64,000 nt of DNA, taken from the NCBI GenBank assembly GCA_024236235.1, contig JACKKV010000004.1, positions 62,001 to 126,000 of the forward strand, read 5' to 3'. A program made the position numbers and the translations under genes. Every line of letters starts with the position of its first letter. Position 1 is the first letter of the stretch. Source of the DNA: Novosphingobium sp. (GTDB taxonomy: Bacteria; Pseudomonadota; Alphaproteobacteria; Sphingomonadales; Sphingomonadaceae). The notes beneath the pieces are model-generated. The model worked only from the letters and a program-made list of their open reading frames with translations, ran no database searches and was not told the DNA's origin. Positions 41,705 through 49,590 of the stretch are shown piece after piece.

Positions 41705-42634
41705 ATGGCCAAGCAGAAAGTCATCATCAGTTGCGCGATCACGGGCTCGATTCACACCCCGTCGATGTCGGAATATCTCCCTGTCACCGCCGCTGAAATT
41801 GCGGAAAGCGCGCTGGGCGCGGCTGAAGCCGGCGCGGCCATCGTCCATCTCCATGCACGCGACCCCGAAACCGGCAAGCCTGTGCATACGCCCGAGGATT
41901 TCAAACCCTTCCTCGACGTCATCAAGCAGGGTTCGAATGTTGTGGTGAACCTGACCACGGGTGCATCGCCTTACATGCCGGTTGAGTACCGTGTGAAGCC
42001 CGCTGAAGTGTGGCAGCCCGAAGTTGCAAGTCTCAACATGGGGTCCATGAATTTCGGCCTGTTCCCGATGCTCAAGCGGTACAAGGAGTTCAAGCATGAC
42101 TGGGAACCGGAAATGCTTGAAGGTTCGCACGACCTCGTTTTCCGCAACAGTTTCAAGGACATTCGCTACGCACTGGAAACGCTGAACGCCAGCGGCGCAC
42201 GCTACGAATTCGAATGCTATGACACCAGCCACCTCTACAACCTGCACTACTTCTGGCAGGAAGGGCTGGTGAAGGCCCCGCTGTTCATCCAGACCTGCTT
42301 CGGCCTGCTGGGTGGCATCGGTGCGCATCCCGAAGATGTGATGCACATGAAGCGCACGGCCGATCGCCTGTTCGGCGACAACTACAAGTGGTCAGTGCTG
42401 GCAGCTGGTGCCAACCAGATGCGCGTGGCCGCGATGGCCGCCAGCATGGGCGGCCATGTGCGCGTGGGGCTGGAAGACTCGCTGTGGCTGGGCGCGGGTC
42501 AATTGGCGAAGACCAACGCCGAGCAGGTCACCAAGGTTCGCCAGATCATCGAAGGGCTGGGTCTGGAAATCGCCACGCCTGATGATGCGCGCGAAATTCT
42601 GCAGCTCAAAGGCGGCGACAAGGTCGCCTTCTGA
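41705..42634 (+). CDS. Beta-keto acid cleavage enzyme (BKACE, DUF849)
   Basis: 309 residues forming the BKACE TIM barrel. Zinc and active-site marks are VIISCAITGSIHTPSMSEYLP in part, GAAIVHLHARDPETGKP (His-x-His), VVVNLTTGASP, FECYDTSHLYNL and MGGHVRVGLEDSLW with the conserved Glu. The reaction joins a beta-keto acid to acetyl-CoA, giving acetoacetate and a new acyl-CoA. In this operon the keto acid could come from hydrolytic ring or chain cleavage. GGAGAGGACAG precedes the ATG. The substrate side-chain pocket cannot be assigned by eye. Confidence 0.93.
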   Translation: MAKQKVIISCAITGSIHTPSMSEYLPVTAAEIAESALGAAEAGAAIVHLHARDPETGKPVHTPEDFKPFLDVIKQGSNVVVNLTTGASPYMPVEYRVKPAEVWQPEVASLNMGSMNFGLFPMLKRYKEFKHDWEPEMLEGSHDLVFRNSFKDIRYALETLNASGARYEFECYDTSHLYNLHYFWQEGLVKAPLFIQTCFGLLGGIGAHPEDVMHMKRTADRLFGDNYKWSVLAAGANQMRVAAMAASMGGHVRVGLEDSLWLGAGQLAKTNAEQVTKVRQIIEGLGLEIATPDDAREILQLKGGDKVAF

Positions 42635-42675
42635 ATCCTTCACAGCATATTCAAGACCCTCAGGATCCCTAAGGT

Positions 42676-43953
42676 ATGAGCATTCCCCAACTCACCCAGT
42701 TTCGCATCGAACCCCAGGCCAACGGTCTGGTGCATTTCGTGTTCGACGCGCCGCGTTCGATGAACGTCTTTTCCAACGCCGCGATTGCCGAACTGGGTAT
42801 TTTCGCGGACTGGTTGAAGGACAGCGACGCAAAGGGCGTGGTCGTCCGTTCGGGCAAGTCCAACGGGTTCTGTGCCGGGGCGGACCTGACGGAACTGGCA
42901 GAAGCCTATGAAATGATCGTCGCCGCGCGACCGGAAGAACGTTTCGACATCGCCTTCAACCACTTCTTCCCGCTCAGCCATGCGATCCGCAGGCTGGAAC
43001 GCAGCGGCAAGCCGGTCGCGGCGGCTATCGCCGGGGTCGCACTGGGCGGTGGCTGCGAGTTGGCTATGGGCGCGCATTACCGCGTTCTGGCCGACAGCCC
43101 GCGCGCCATGATGGGCCTGCCCGAATTCGCCGTCGGCCTGCTGCCGGGCGCGGGCGGTACCCAGCGCGTTACCCGCCTGCTGGGTGTGGAAGCCGGGCTG
43201 GAAGTGCTGCTAAAAGGCCGGAATTATGCGGGCCAGGAAGCAGTCGATGTCGGCCTCGTTCACCGGCTCGTGCCGGAAGGCCAGGAAGTGGCCGCTGCAG
43301 AAGCATGGCTGCTGTCGTCTGACGCCAGCTGTATGCAGCCGTGGGACCATGCCGATCACGTTCCGGCCACCCATGCCGATTATGCAGCGGTCATCGAACG
43401 CCACCGCGCGCTCGAACTGGCGCAGATGCTTGGTCATATTCCCGCCCCGCTGGCAATTCTCGACTGCGTCGAGCTGGGCCTGATGCAACCCATGGACGGG
43501 GCGATCCGGGCCGAAATGTCCGTCTTTTCGGGTCTGATCACCCGCCGTGAACCGCGCAACATGATCCGCGCATCGTTTCTCGGTAAACAGGCCTTCGACA
43601 AGGCGCGTAAGGCCGACGCCATCCCACCCGCCGTGCAGGACGCCGCGACCCGGGCGAAGGTCGCCGTGGCAACCGCGCTGGCCAAATATCCCGCACTGGG
43701 CACGGCCGGGTTCGCCAAAGGCATTCCGCCCGTGCAATCGCGCGTCGCTCGTGGCTATTGGGCGGAAGGCATTGGCGAAGGCGCGGCGCAAGCACGCCAG
43801 GGACTGGCCGCGCTCAAATCCGCGCTGGCGCCAATTGCGGCAGAACTATCCGATGATGAGCGCTTGATCTTCGATCACATGCTGGTGCGCGAAGGGACCG
43901 TGCCTGCCTATCTGGGCGGCAGCTACGGCATCCTGGACGAAGACTGGGGTTAG
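42676..43953 (+). CDS. Long crotonase (hydratase half of a FadB/FadJ-like protein)
   Basis: 425 residues. The first 230 are a crotonase domain: GFCAGADLTEL, GVALGGGCELAMGAH, and GLPEFAVGLLPGAGGTQRVTR with Glu at the two classic places (PEF and GLEVLLKG). The remaining 195 residues are helical (for example REPRNMIRASFLGKQAFDKAR) and resemble the linker and tail of multifunctional proteins. There is no 3-hydroxyacyl-CoA dehydrogenase Rossmann domain. It hydrates enoyl-CoA. It ends the rightward operon, and its last four bases overlap the convergent reductase gene. Confidence 0.88.
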   Translation: MSIPQLTQFRIEPQANGLVHFVFDAPRSMNVFSNAAIAELGIFADWLKDSDAKGVVVRSGKSNGFCAGADLTELAEAYEMIVAARPEERFDIAFNHFFPLSHAIRRLERSGKPVAAAIAGVALGGGCELAMGAHYRVLADSPRAMMGLPEFAVGLLPGAGGTQRVTRLLGVEAGLEVLLKGRNYAGQEAVDVGLVHRLVPEGQEVAAAEAWLLSSDASCMQPWDHADHVPATHADYAAVIERHRALELAQMLGHIPAPLAILDCVELGLMQPMDGAIRAEMSVFSGLITRREPRNMIRASFLGKQAFDKARKADAIPPAVQDAATRAKVAVATALAKYPALGTAGFAKGIPPVQSRVARGYWAEGIGEGAAQARQGLAALKSALAPIAAELSDDERLIFDHMLVREGTVPAYLGGSYGILDEDWG

Positions 43954-44981
43954 ACCGGGTTCCCTTCCCCATCGGAAACGCGGGCCAGCAGCGTGCCTTC
44001 ATTGCTGCCGGTGAACAGCGCCGCGAAGGTTTCCGGCAGCTGTTCCAGGCCGGCTCGCACATCCTCGCGATGCGCGAGCAGGCCCTGATCGTTCCATTGG
44101 CCAAGTGTTTCGAGCGCCTCGGGAATCCGCTCCATATGATGGCGGGCAAGGAAGCCTTCAATCCTGATCCCACCGTAAATCAGCCGCATCATGTCGATCG
44201 GCGGGGCGGTGATCGCACGTCCTGAATCGTAGGCCGCGATCTGGCCGCACAGGATGATCCGCCCGGCCTGCCGCATCCGCGCCGCCGCCGTTTCCAGGAT
44301 CGCGCCGCCGACATTGTCGAAATAGATGTCGACTCCTTCCGGCACGATCGCGTCCAGCCGGGCAGGTATGTTCTCCGCCTTGTAGTCAATCACATGGTCT
44401 ACGCCGCATTCCTCGCGCAACCAGCGCAATTTGTCCGGGCCACCCGCGAGACCAATCACCTTGCAGCCGAGAATGCGCCCGATCTGGCAGACGATCGAAC
44501 CGACCGAACCCGCCGCGCCCGACACCAGCAGCACCTCGCCCGCCTTGGGCTGCCCGATCGGCATAAGTCCGCAATAGGCGGTGACCGCATTGATCCCCAG
44601 CACGCCCATTGCATCGACCGAACTGGTCCCTTCCGGAATCAGGCGATACCCGGCGGAAGGATCGACCCATTGCTGGTCCTGCCAGCTGCCCGTCCCGAAC
44701 AGGCGCGCACCGATGGGGAAATCCGGATTGTTGCTCTCGACGATCACGCCGAGCGCGGGGGCCAGCACGGGGTCGCCAATCTCCACCACCGGGTGATAGG
44801 AATCGCGCGCACCGCTGATCCAGTTACGGATCGTCGGCGCGCAGAGCAGCAGCTCCCACTGAACCAGTACCTGTCCCGGCGCGCCCTGCCCACGACGGTC
44901 CGGGCTGACGCGATATTCGAAGCACGAACGGCCGACTGGTCCGGTCGGCCGCCTGGCCAGCAGCCATTGGCGATTGCTCAT
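43950..44981 (-). CDS. Medium-chain NADP-dependent reductase (CurA/prostaglandin-reductase group)
   Basis: 343 residues, zinc-free MDR. Marks are LLCAPTIRNWI, GIIVES-like ALGVIVESNN, LGINAVTAYCGLM, VLLVSGAAGSVGSIVCQIGR in part, and VDIYFDNVGGAILE. It should reduce an alkenal, enone or enoyl double bond with NADPH. AAAGGA lies 7 nt before the ATG. It is followed leftward only by the convergent crotonase. The upstream genes encode a DUF1330 protein and a hydrolase on the same strand, so the three may form a small operon. Confidence 0.9.
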   Translation of the reverse strand: MSNRQWLLARRPTGPVGRSCFEYRVSPDRRGQGAPGQVLVQWELLLCAPTIRNWISGARDSYHPVVEIGDPVLAPALGVIVESNNPDFPIGARLFGTGSWQDQQWVDPSAGYRLIPEGTSSVDAMGVLGINAVTAYCGLMPIGQPKAGEVLLVSGAAGSVGSIVCQIGRILGCKVIGLAGGPDKLRWLREECGVDHVIDYKAENIPARLDAIVPEGVDIYFDNVGGAILETAAARMRQAGRIILCGQIAAYDSGRAITAPPIDMMRLIYGGIRIEGFLARHHMERIPEALETLGQWNDQGLLAHREDVRAGLEQLPETFAALFTGSNEGTLLARVSDGEGNPV

Positions 44982-45010
44982 GCATTATCCTTTCAAGGCC
45001 GGCTGGCCAA

Positions 45011-45301
45011 TTACCCAGTCGCAGGAGCGAGCACGACCTGAAATTGCGAATTGCCTTCGCGCAGCTTCTTCACCTCGGCATATTCCGGAGAGTGCCAGAA
45101 GCCTTCAGCCGCTTCCATCGACGGGAAACTCAGCACACCCACGGTCTGCCACGGCCAGTCGCCTTCCAGCACGACTGGTGGCGTTCCCCGCCCGATCAGC
45201 TTGCCGCCATGCGCGGCGATCAGCGGCTGGACCGCTTCGACATAGGGACCGAAGGCTTCCGCATCGTCGATCCGGGCCATGACGATCAGATATGCGCTCA
45301 C
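45011..45301 (-). CDS. DUF1330 family protein (dimeric alpha-beta barrel)
   Basis: 96 residues. Marks are AYLIVMARIDDAEAFGPYVEA in part, HGGKLIGRG, LEGDWPWQTVGVLSFPSMEAA in part, and FWHSPEYAEVKKLR. This is a typical DUF1330 ferredoxin-like barrel, a fold shared with small cofactor-free isomerases and monooxygenases; the function is unknown. GTG at 45301 is chosen: it lies 4 bp after the hydrolase stop and gives the normal family length. The ATG at 45340 would add a tail running into the hydrolase gene. Confidence 0.83.
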   Translation of the reverse strand: MSAYLIVMARIDDAEAFGPYVEAVQPLIAAHGGKLIGRGTPPVVLEGDWPWQTVGVLSFPSMEAAEGFWHSPEYAEVKKLREGNSQFQVVLAPATG

Positions 45302-45305
45302 GCCC

Positions 45306-46196
45306 TTATTCGCCGAAACAGGCATGCGCGAAATCGGCAATCTCGTTCATCGCTTCACTCGCAGCTTGCAACATCGGGAAGAAAGGGAAAATGTGGATCT
45401 GGTCATCATAAAGCGACAGGCGCACACGGCCCTTCGCCTCGGCGATGCTCGTGGCCATGCGCACGGAATCGTCGCGCAACGCCTCAGTCGAGCTGGCCAT
45501 CAGCAGAATCGGTGGCAGTCCGTGGTGCTGTCCCCACAATGGTGAGGCCAGTGGATGATCGTGCGGATCACGCTCGCCGATATAGACCGCACCCATGCCA
45601 ACGATCAGTTCGCGAGCGATCAGTGGATCAGTGTCGATATTCGCGCTGCCCCCTTCCCCGGCCAGATCAAGTAGCGGCCCGATCCCGATCCCGCCAACCG
45701 GCAAGGCCAGACCACGATCTCGCGCGTTCATCAGTGTCGCCATGCATAACCCGCCACCAGCGGAATCTCCGCTCAGCAGCAAATTGTCCGCGCCGGTCTG
45801 AGCCAGCGCCCATTCATAGACGGCAAGCCCATCTTCTGCGGCTGCGGGATACGGATTTTCCGGTGCAAGGCGATAGTCGGGCAATATGACCGGAGCATTG
45901 GCCGCCTTCGAAAGTCGGCCAGCGAACTCGCGATAAGCGTTGGCGGAACCCATCACATATCCACCAGAATGGTAATGTATGACCAGCCGATCGGCCCGCG
46001 CACCCGGCGCGGTCACTTTCAGGCACGGCACACCCCCGCAATCCAGCGCCTCGATGACCAGATCGGTGGGCAGCGCAAGCTTGGCCGCCATCTCTTCAAA
46101 CCCGGCACGCCATTGGTCGATCGGCGCGTCCGTCGCTTCAGGCGTTGCAGCCCGGAACATGGCCAGAACCTCAGCCTTTGCGGATTCATCGCTCAT
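45306..46196 (-). CDS. Alpha/beta hydrolase, hormone-sensitive-lipase family
   Basis: 296 residues. The oxyanion-hole stretch is HYHSGGYVMGSAN, where Ser replaces the first Gly of the usual HGGG. The nucleophile elbow is LLSGDSAGGGL, and the acid/base end is DDQIHIFPFF with the catalytic His. Family IV esterases hydrolyse esters or lactones. A second, distinct member is encoded at 58032-58976. The ATG has GAGGA upstream. It is divergent from the SDR gene at 46367 with 170 bp between, which holds the dyad at 46272-46291. Confidence 0.9.
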   Translation of the reverse strand: MSDESAKAEVLAMFRAATPEATDAPIDQWRAGFEEMAAKLALPTDLVIEALDCGGVPCLKVTAPGARADRLVIHYHSGGYVMGSANAYREFAGRLSKAANAPVILPDYRLAPENPYPAAAEDGLAVYEWALAQTGADNLLLSGDSAGGGLCMATLMNARDRGLALPVGGIGIGPLLDLAGEGGSANIDTDPLIARELIVGMGAVYIGERDPHDHPLASPLWGQHHGLPPILLMASSTEALRDDSVRMATSIAEAKGRVRLSLYDDQIHIFPFFPMLQAASEAMNEIADFAHACFGE

Positions 46197-46271
46197 TCTT
46201 GGGCTTCCTCTGCAACTTCGGCCGGGCCAGTTCCCGATTCCATTTCGGGCAAGCTAGTCAGCACCTGACCG

Positions 46272-46291
46272 CTTGGCAAGGATTAGCCAAG
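46272..46291. promoter_or_regulatory. Dyad CTTGGC-N8-GCCAAG between divergent genes
   Basis: A perfect 6-bp inverted repeat between the hydrolase (-) and SDR (+) starts. Its left half CTTGGCAAG also occurs in the promoter at 35777-35785, so a shared operator word is possible. Confidence 0.4.
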
Positions 46292-46366
46292 TCGAAAATG
46301 ACTCGCCTTTTTTGCCTGTCTCGGGCTAGGAGGCAACGCAGCGAAACCCGGGATCTGGAGGAATGC

Positions 46367-47107
46367 ATGGCTGGACGGCTTGAAGGCAAGGTTGCGATCA
46401 TCACTGGCGCGGCACAGGGGCAGGGTGCCCATGAAGCGCGGGCGTTCATCGCCGAAGGCGCGAAAGTCATGCTGACTGACGTCAAGGACGGCGTGCTGGA
46501 CCTGGCCAGGGAACTGGGTGAAGCCGCGCGCGGAATGAAGCATGACGTGTCAGACGAGGACCAGTGGAACGCAGTCGTGGCCGAAACGCTCGCCGCCTTC
46601 GGCAAGGTCGATATTCTGGTCAACAATGCGGGCATCTTCGCCCCCGGTGCGGTGACAGAGACGACCAAGGCCAGCTACGTCGCCCACTTTAACGTAAACC
46701 AGCTCGGCACCTTCCTGGGCATGAAGGCCGTTATCCCGGCGATGAAGGCCAATGGCGGCGGTTCGATCATCAACATCTGTTCCGGTGCGGGTCAGCGCGG
46801 CTATCCGGACATGATCTCTTACCTGTCCACCAAATGGGCCGTGCGCGGGATGACAAAGGGAACGGCGCGCGAACTGGCTTCGTTCAACATCCGTGTCAAT
46901 TCCGTTCACCCCGGCATCATCGATACGCCAATGATTGGCGGAACAGCGGGTGACGCCAAGTTGATGAAAGGAATCATCGCCTCCGTCCCGCTGGGCAGGA
47001 TCGGCACCACGGAAGATGTAGTGGAGCCGGTAATTTACCTGGCGTCAGATGCTTCCAGCTATGTCACCGGTGCAGAGATGACCATGGATGGCGGCACCGG
47101 ACTCTGA
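46367..47107 (+). CDS. Short-chain dehydrogenase/reductase
   Basis: 246 residues of a classical SDR: ITGAAQGQGAHEAR at the cofactor site, NNAG (VNNAGIFAPGAV), NICSGAGQRGYPDM with the catalytic serine, YLSTKWAVRGMTK with Tyr and Lys, and VHPGIIDTPM. The LTDVKD motif after the second strand favours NAD. It probably oxidises a secondary ring alcohol to the ketone needed by the Baeyer-Villiger enzyme encoded further right; similar proteins are called 3-alpha/20-beta-hydroxysteroid dehydrogenases. GGAGG lies 6 nt before the ATG. It converges with the amidohydrolase gene. Confidence 0.92.
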   Translation: MAGRLEGKVAIITGAAQGQGAHEARAFIAEGAKVMLTDVKDGVLDLARELGEAARGMKHDVSDEDQWNAVVAETLAAFGKVDILVNNAGIFAPGAVTETTKASYVAHFNVNQLGTFLGMKAVIPAMKANGGGSIINICSGAGQRGYPDMISYLSTKWAVRGMTKGTARELASFNIRVNSVHPGIIDTPMIGGTAGDAKLMKGIIASVPLGRIGTTEDVVEPVIYLASDASSYVTGAEMTMDGGTGL

Positions 47108-47117
47108 GTCCGGACTC
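47106..47117. repeat. 12-bp palindrome GAGTCCGGACTC
   Basis: A perfect palindrome overlapping the SDR stop codon, between two convergent genes. It could form a very small hairpin, but without a T-run it is a weak terminator candidate. Confidence 0.3.
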
Positions 47118-47121
47118 AACC

Positions 47122-48153
47122 TCAGATACGGTAGAAACGGGCCGCGTTGTCATGAAACAGCGCGGCCTTTTCAGTGGTTCCTGCACCGGCAGACATGCGC
47201 TTGAACGCATTCCACAAGGTCACATAGCTGCACATCGCCTTGTCGACGGGAAAATTGCTTTCGAAGACGCAACGCTCGACGCCGAACAGGTCCACTGTCG
47301 CATCGAACCATGGCTGCCAGGCCTGAGCCAGTTCCTGTGATGAAGGCGGCTTGGGCCGCTCGTGCCAACGCGCACCGGTGATGATCATACCCAGCCCGCC
47401 CGTTTTCACATAGACGTTCGGGCAAAGCGCCAGTTCGGCCAGCGACTCTCGCCACTGGGCAAACCGTTCTTCCTCGCGCCCTTCATACCAGCCCACACCG
47501 ATAGGCGTCCCATAGTGATCAAGCATGATCGGAAGGTTCGGCATGGCCCGCGCCAGCTCCGTCAGTTCCGGTATCTGCTCATGGTAAAGCATGGCCTCGA
47601 AGTGCAGGCCGCGCCGCTGCAACAGGCGAAGCCCTTCTCGATAGGCCGGGTCCGCCATCAGATATCGCCGCGCCGGACGCAGCACGATTCCATCAGGGAA
47701 ATGGCTGTCATAACTGACGCTGTGGCGAATGCCACGCAACCTGCCGCCCGATGCTGCTTCATGCGTGTCCAACACAAGCGCCAGCCGGTCCCCCAGCGTA
47801 AGGTCGGCATAAGGCACGATGGCCGCGCATGGCCTGTAAGCCAGATCCTGAGATTGAGCCGCATCGGCGAAAGCGGCTACCTTTTCGGTTTCGCCAACGC
47901 TGCGCAACTCCTCCGGTCCTTCGGCACGATAGCCAAAGCCGGCTTGGACCAGAATGGTAGCCACAACATTGTGACCGGATCTCACATCTGCGGTCAGTTC
48001 ATCGAGCAGGTAGGAATGACCACCTTCCTCCCACAGGTGATGATGCGCATCGATGATTGGCAGTTCGGGTTCGAGCGCGGTTTCCTCATGCATCGCAAGC
48101 CAGGCCGCGTCAGGCGGCGGGTAGCGATATCGCCCCGTGATATCCAGACCCAC
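47122..48153 (-). CDS. Amidohydrolase-2 family metal-dependent hydrolase
   Basis: 343 residues of a TIM-barrel amidohydrolase. The H-x-H metal motif is IIDAHHHLW near residue 35. Other marks are RGIRHSVSYD, MLDHYGTPIGVGW and the C-terminal ESNFPVDKA with the catalytic Asp region. Relatives hydrolyse lactones (fuconolactonase and LigI types) or decarboxylate ring acids. Lactone opening would fit a cluster with a Baeyer-Villiger enzyme, but it is not adjacent to it. The start is GTG at 48153, 3 bp after the TetR stop; an ATG at 48093 is an alternative. Confidence 0.87.
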   Translation of the reverse strand: MGLDITGRYRYPPPDAAWLAMHEETALEPELPIIDAHHHLWEEGGHSYLLDELTADVRSGHNVVATILVQAGFGYRAEGPEELRSVGETEKVAAFADAAQSQDLAYRPCAAIVPYADLTLGDRLALVLDTHEAASGGRLRGIRHSVSYDSHFPDGIVLRPARRYLMADPAYREGLRLLQRRGLHFEAMLYHEQIPELTELARAMPNLPIMLDHYGTPIGVGWYEGREEERFAQWRESLAELALCPNVYVKTGGLGMIITGARWHERPKPPSSQELAQAWQPWFDATVDLFGVERCVFESNFPVDKAMCSYVTLWNAFKRMSAGAGTTEKAALFHDNAARFYRI

Positions 48154-48156
48154 TGC

Positions 48157-48846
48157 CTATAACCGAGATGGCGGATTGACGGGATCGAGCAGGACCATTG
48201 CCCTGTCCAGCATGGCGGCAACCGATTTGCTCAGATCCTTTGGTTTGCGCATCATAAGCCAGGTAATGATCATCTGATTCACAGCACCAATCATGATCGC
48301 GGCAGTCTCGTAGTGATTGTGACCGGCAGGCCATTCGCCGCGGATCTCGCCCATCCGGATCGCGCGGATCAAGATGCGCACGTAATCGTCAAACAGATCC
48401 TTGATTTCGCCCTGCGCGATGGAAACGCTTGGCCATATCTCGAGGTAAAGCGATCGCGCCCAGTCAGGATTTCTCCGTGCGAAATCGGCCGACAGGTAAA
48501 GGTAGTTCCAGACGTGATCGTAGGCGGTCGACTTCTTCTCTGACAGCGCCCGATATTCTTGGAAAAAACGGCACAGATGCGCAACCGGCACCGCATGCGC
48601 GATTTCTTCCTTGCCCGAATAATATTCATAGATGGTGGAAATCGGGATGCCGGCTTCGGCGGCGATGTCGGAAATGCGCGCAGACGAGAGGCCGTCCCGC
48701 GCAAACACCCGCATGGCAGCCCGCAAAATTTCCTTTTCGCGCTGGCGACTTCGGTCCTGCTTGCGTGTGCTTTCCGGCATGCACCGAGCAATCAAGCGGT
48801 CGATGCTATCCAGCCATTCAGCGTCCGAAAACTCTTTTTCCGCCAA
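48157..48846 (-). CDS. TetR-family transcriptional regulator
   Basis: About 229 residues. The DNA-binding part is REKEILRAAMRVFARDGL, ISDIAAEAGIPISTIYEYYSG in part, and the ligand domain begins KEEIAHAV. I select a TTG at 48846 because AGGGAGG stands 6 nt upstream. The open frame to 48957 would consume the divergent promoter and gives a Cys/Arg-rich non-homologous tail. It is coupled to the amidohydrolase by a 3-bp gap. It is divergent from the NTF2-like/CoA-ligase operon, whose leader has a 17-bp palindrome. Confidence 0.87.
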   Translation of the reverse strand: MAEKEFSDAEWLDSIDRLIARCMPESTRKQDRSRQREKEILRAAMRVFARDGLSSARISDIAAEAGIPISTIYEYYSGKEEIAHAVPVAHLCRFFQEYRALSEKKSTAYDHVWNYLYLSADFARRNPDWARSLYLEIWPSVSIAQGEIKDLFDDYVRILIRAIRMGEIRGEWPAGHNHYETAAIMIGAVNQMIITWLMMRKPKDLSKSVAAMLDRAMVLLDPVNPPSRL

Positions 48847-49007
48847 CGCCCCCTCCCTGCCCAATCGACTTCTCCTTGTCCGGCAAAGGCGCGAAGCTAG
48901 CCGAGACGGCACCAAAAACAAAGCGCTTAAAGAGCAGAAGCATTGCCGCCCGAACAAGAGCGTAACCCGAAATTCCTTCTTGTTTTTGGCGCAGCAAGAT
49001 GCTCTGC

Positions 49008-49024
49008 TCTCCTGCAGCAGGAGA
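49008..49024. promoter_or_regulatory. 17-bp palindrome TCTCCTGC-A-GCAGGAGA (TetR operator candidate)
   Basis: A perfect palindrome around one central base, 13 bp before the NTF2-like ATG and in the gap divergent from a TetR gene. Size and place suit a TetR-type operator that blocks the rightward operon. Confidence 0.55.
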
Positions 49025-49037
49025 TGGGCGAGGAACG

Positions 49038-49583
49038 ATGGAATGGAAACTTCCCGGCTGGGCCAGCCATAGCGGTACCATTGCGCTGGGAAAGGGCGCG
49101 ACGGCGAACGACCCCGGGGCGCGGCAACTGGTTCTGGAACGTGTGGCGCGCTATTGTTGGGCCTATGACGAACGGCGGGCGGACCTGCTGGAGGACTGCT
49201 TCACCGAAGACGGCGTATGGGAAGGCAACGTGCTGGACAAGGTACCGATCGGCCCCTTCGCCACGCGCAGCGCCATCGTCGGCTGGCTGACAGGTTTCTG
49301 GCCGCACCAGCACGATCAACGGCGCCACATGTTGCTGAATAATATAATCGAACAGATTGACCGCGAAAGTGCGACAACGCTGAGCTATCTTCTGCTGATG
49401 TCGAGCACCGGAGAAACCTCGAAGATCGAATGCACCGGCTTTTACCGCTGCAATTTGCGCAACGAAGGCGATGCGTGGCGGATCGAACGGATGACGGCCT
49501 GTTTCGATGCCCCGTTCTGGCCGGGTGCGCTGGAGCGGCTAAGCGAACGCGGCCGTCGTCGCCACGGGGTTCTGGACCGCTGA
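49038..49583 (+). CDS. SnoaL/NTF2-like domain protein
   Basis: 181 residues with an NTF2-like cone: a helix VLERVARYCWAYDERRADLLE in part, FTEDGVWEG, a middle strand region HMLLNNIIEQID, and CTGFYRCNLRNEGDAWRIERM in part at the end. The fold is used by ring-modifying isomerases, dehydratases and hydroxylating enzymes. It differs in sequence from the one at 819-1280. GAGGAACG precedes the ATG at 49038. It is 7 bp before the CoA-ligase gene, forming the head of the rightward operon. Confidence 0.78.
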   Translation: MEWKLPGWASHSGTIALGKGATANDPGARQLVLERVARYCWAYDERRADLLEDCFTEDGVWEGNVLDKVPIGPFATRSAIVGWLTGFWPHQHDQRRHMLLNNIIEQIDRESATTLSYLLLMSSTGETSKIECTGFYRCNLRNEGDAWRIERMTACFDAPFWPGALERLSERGRRRHGVLDR

Positions 49584-49590
49584 CACGGCC

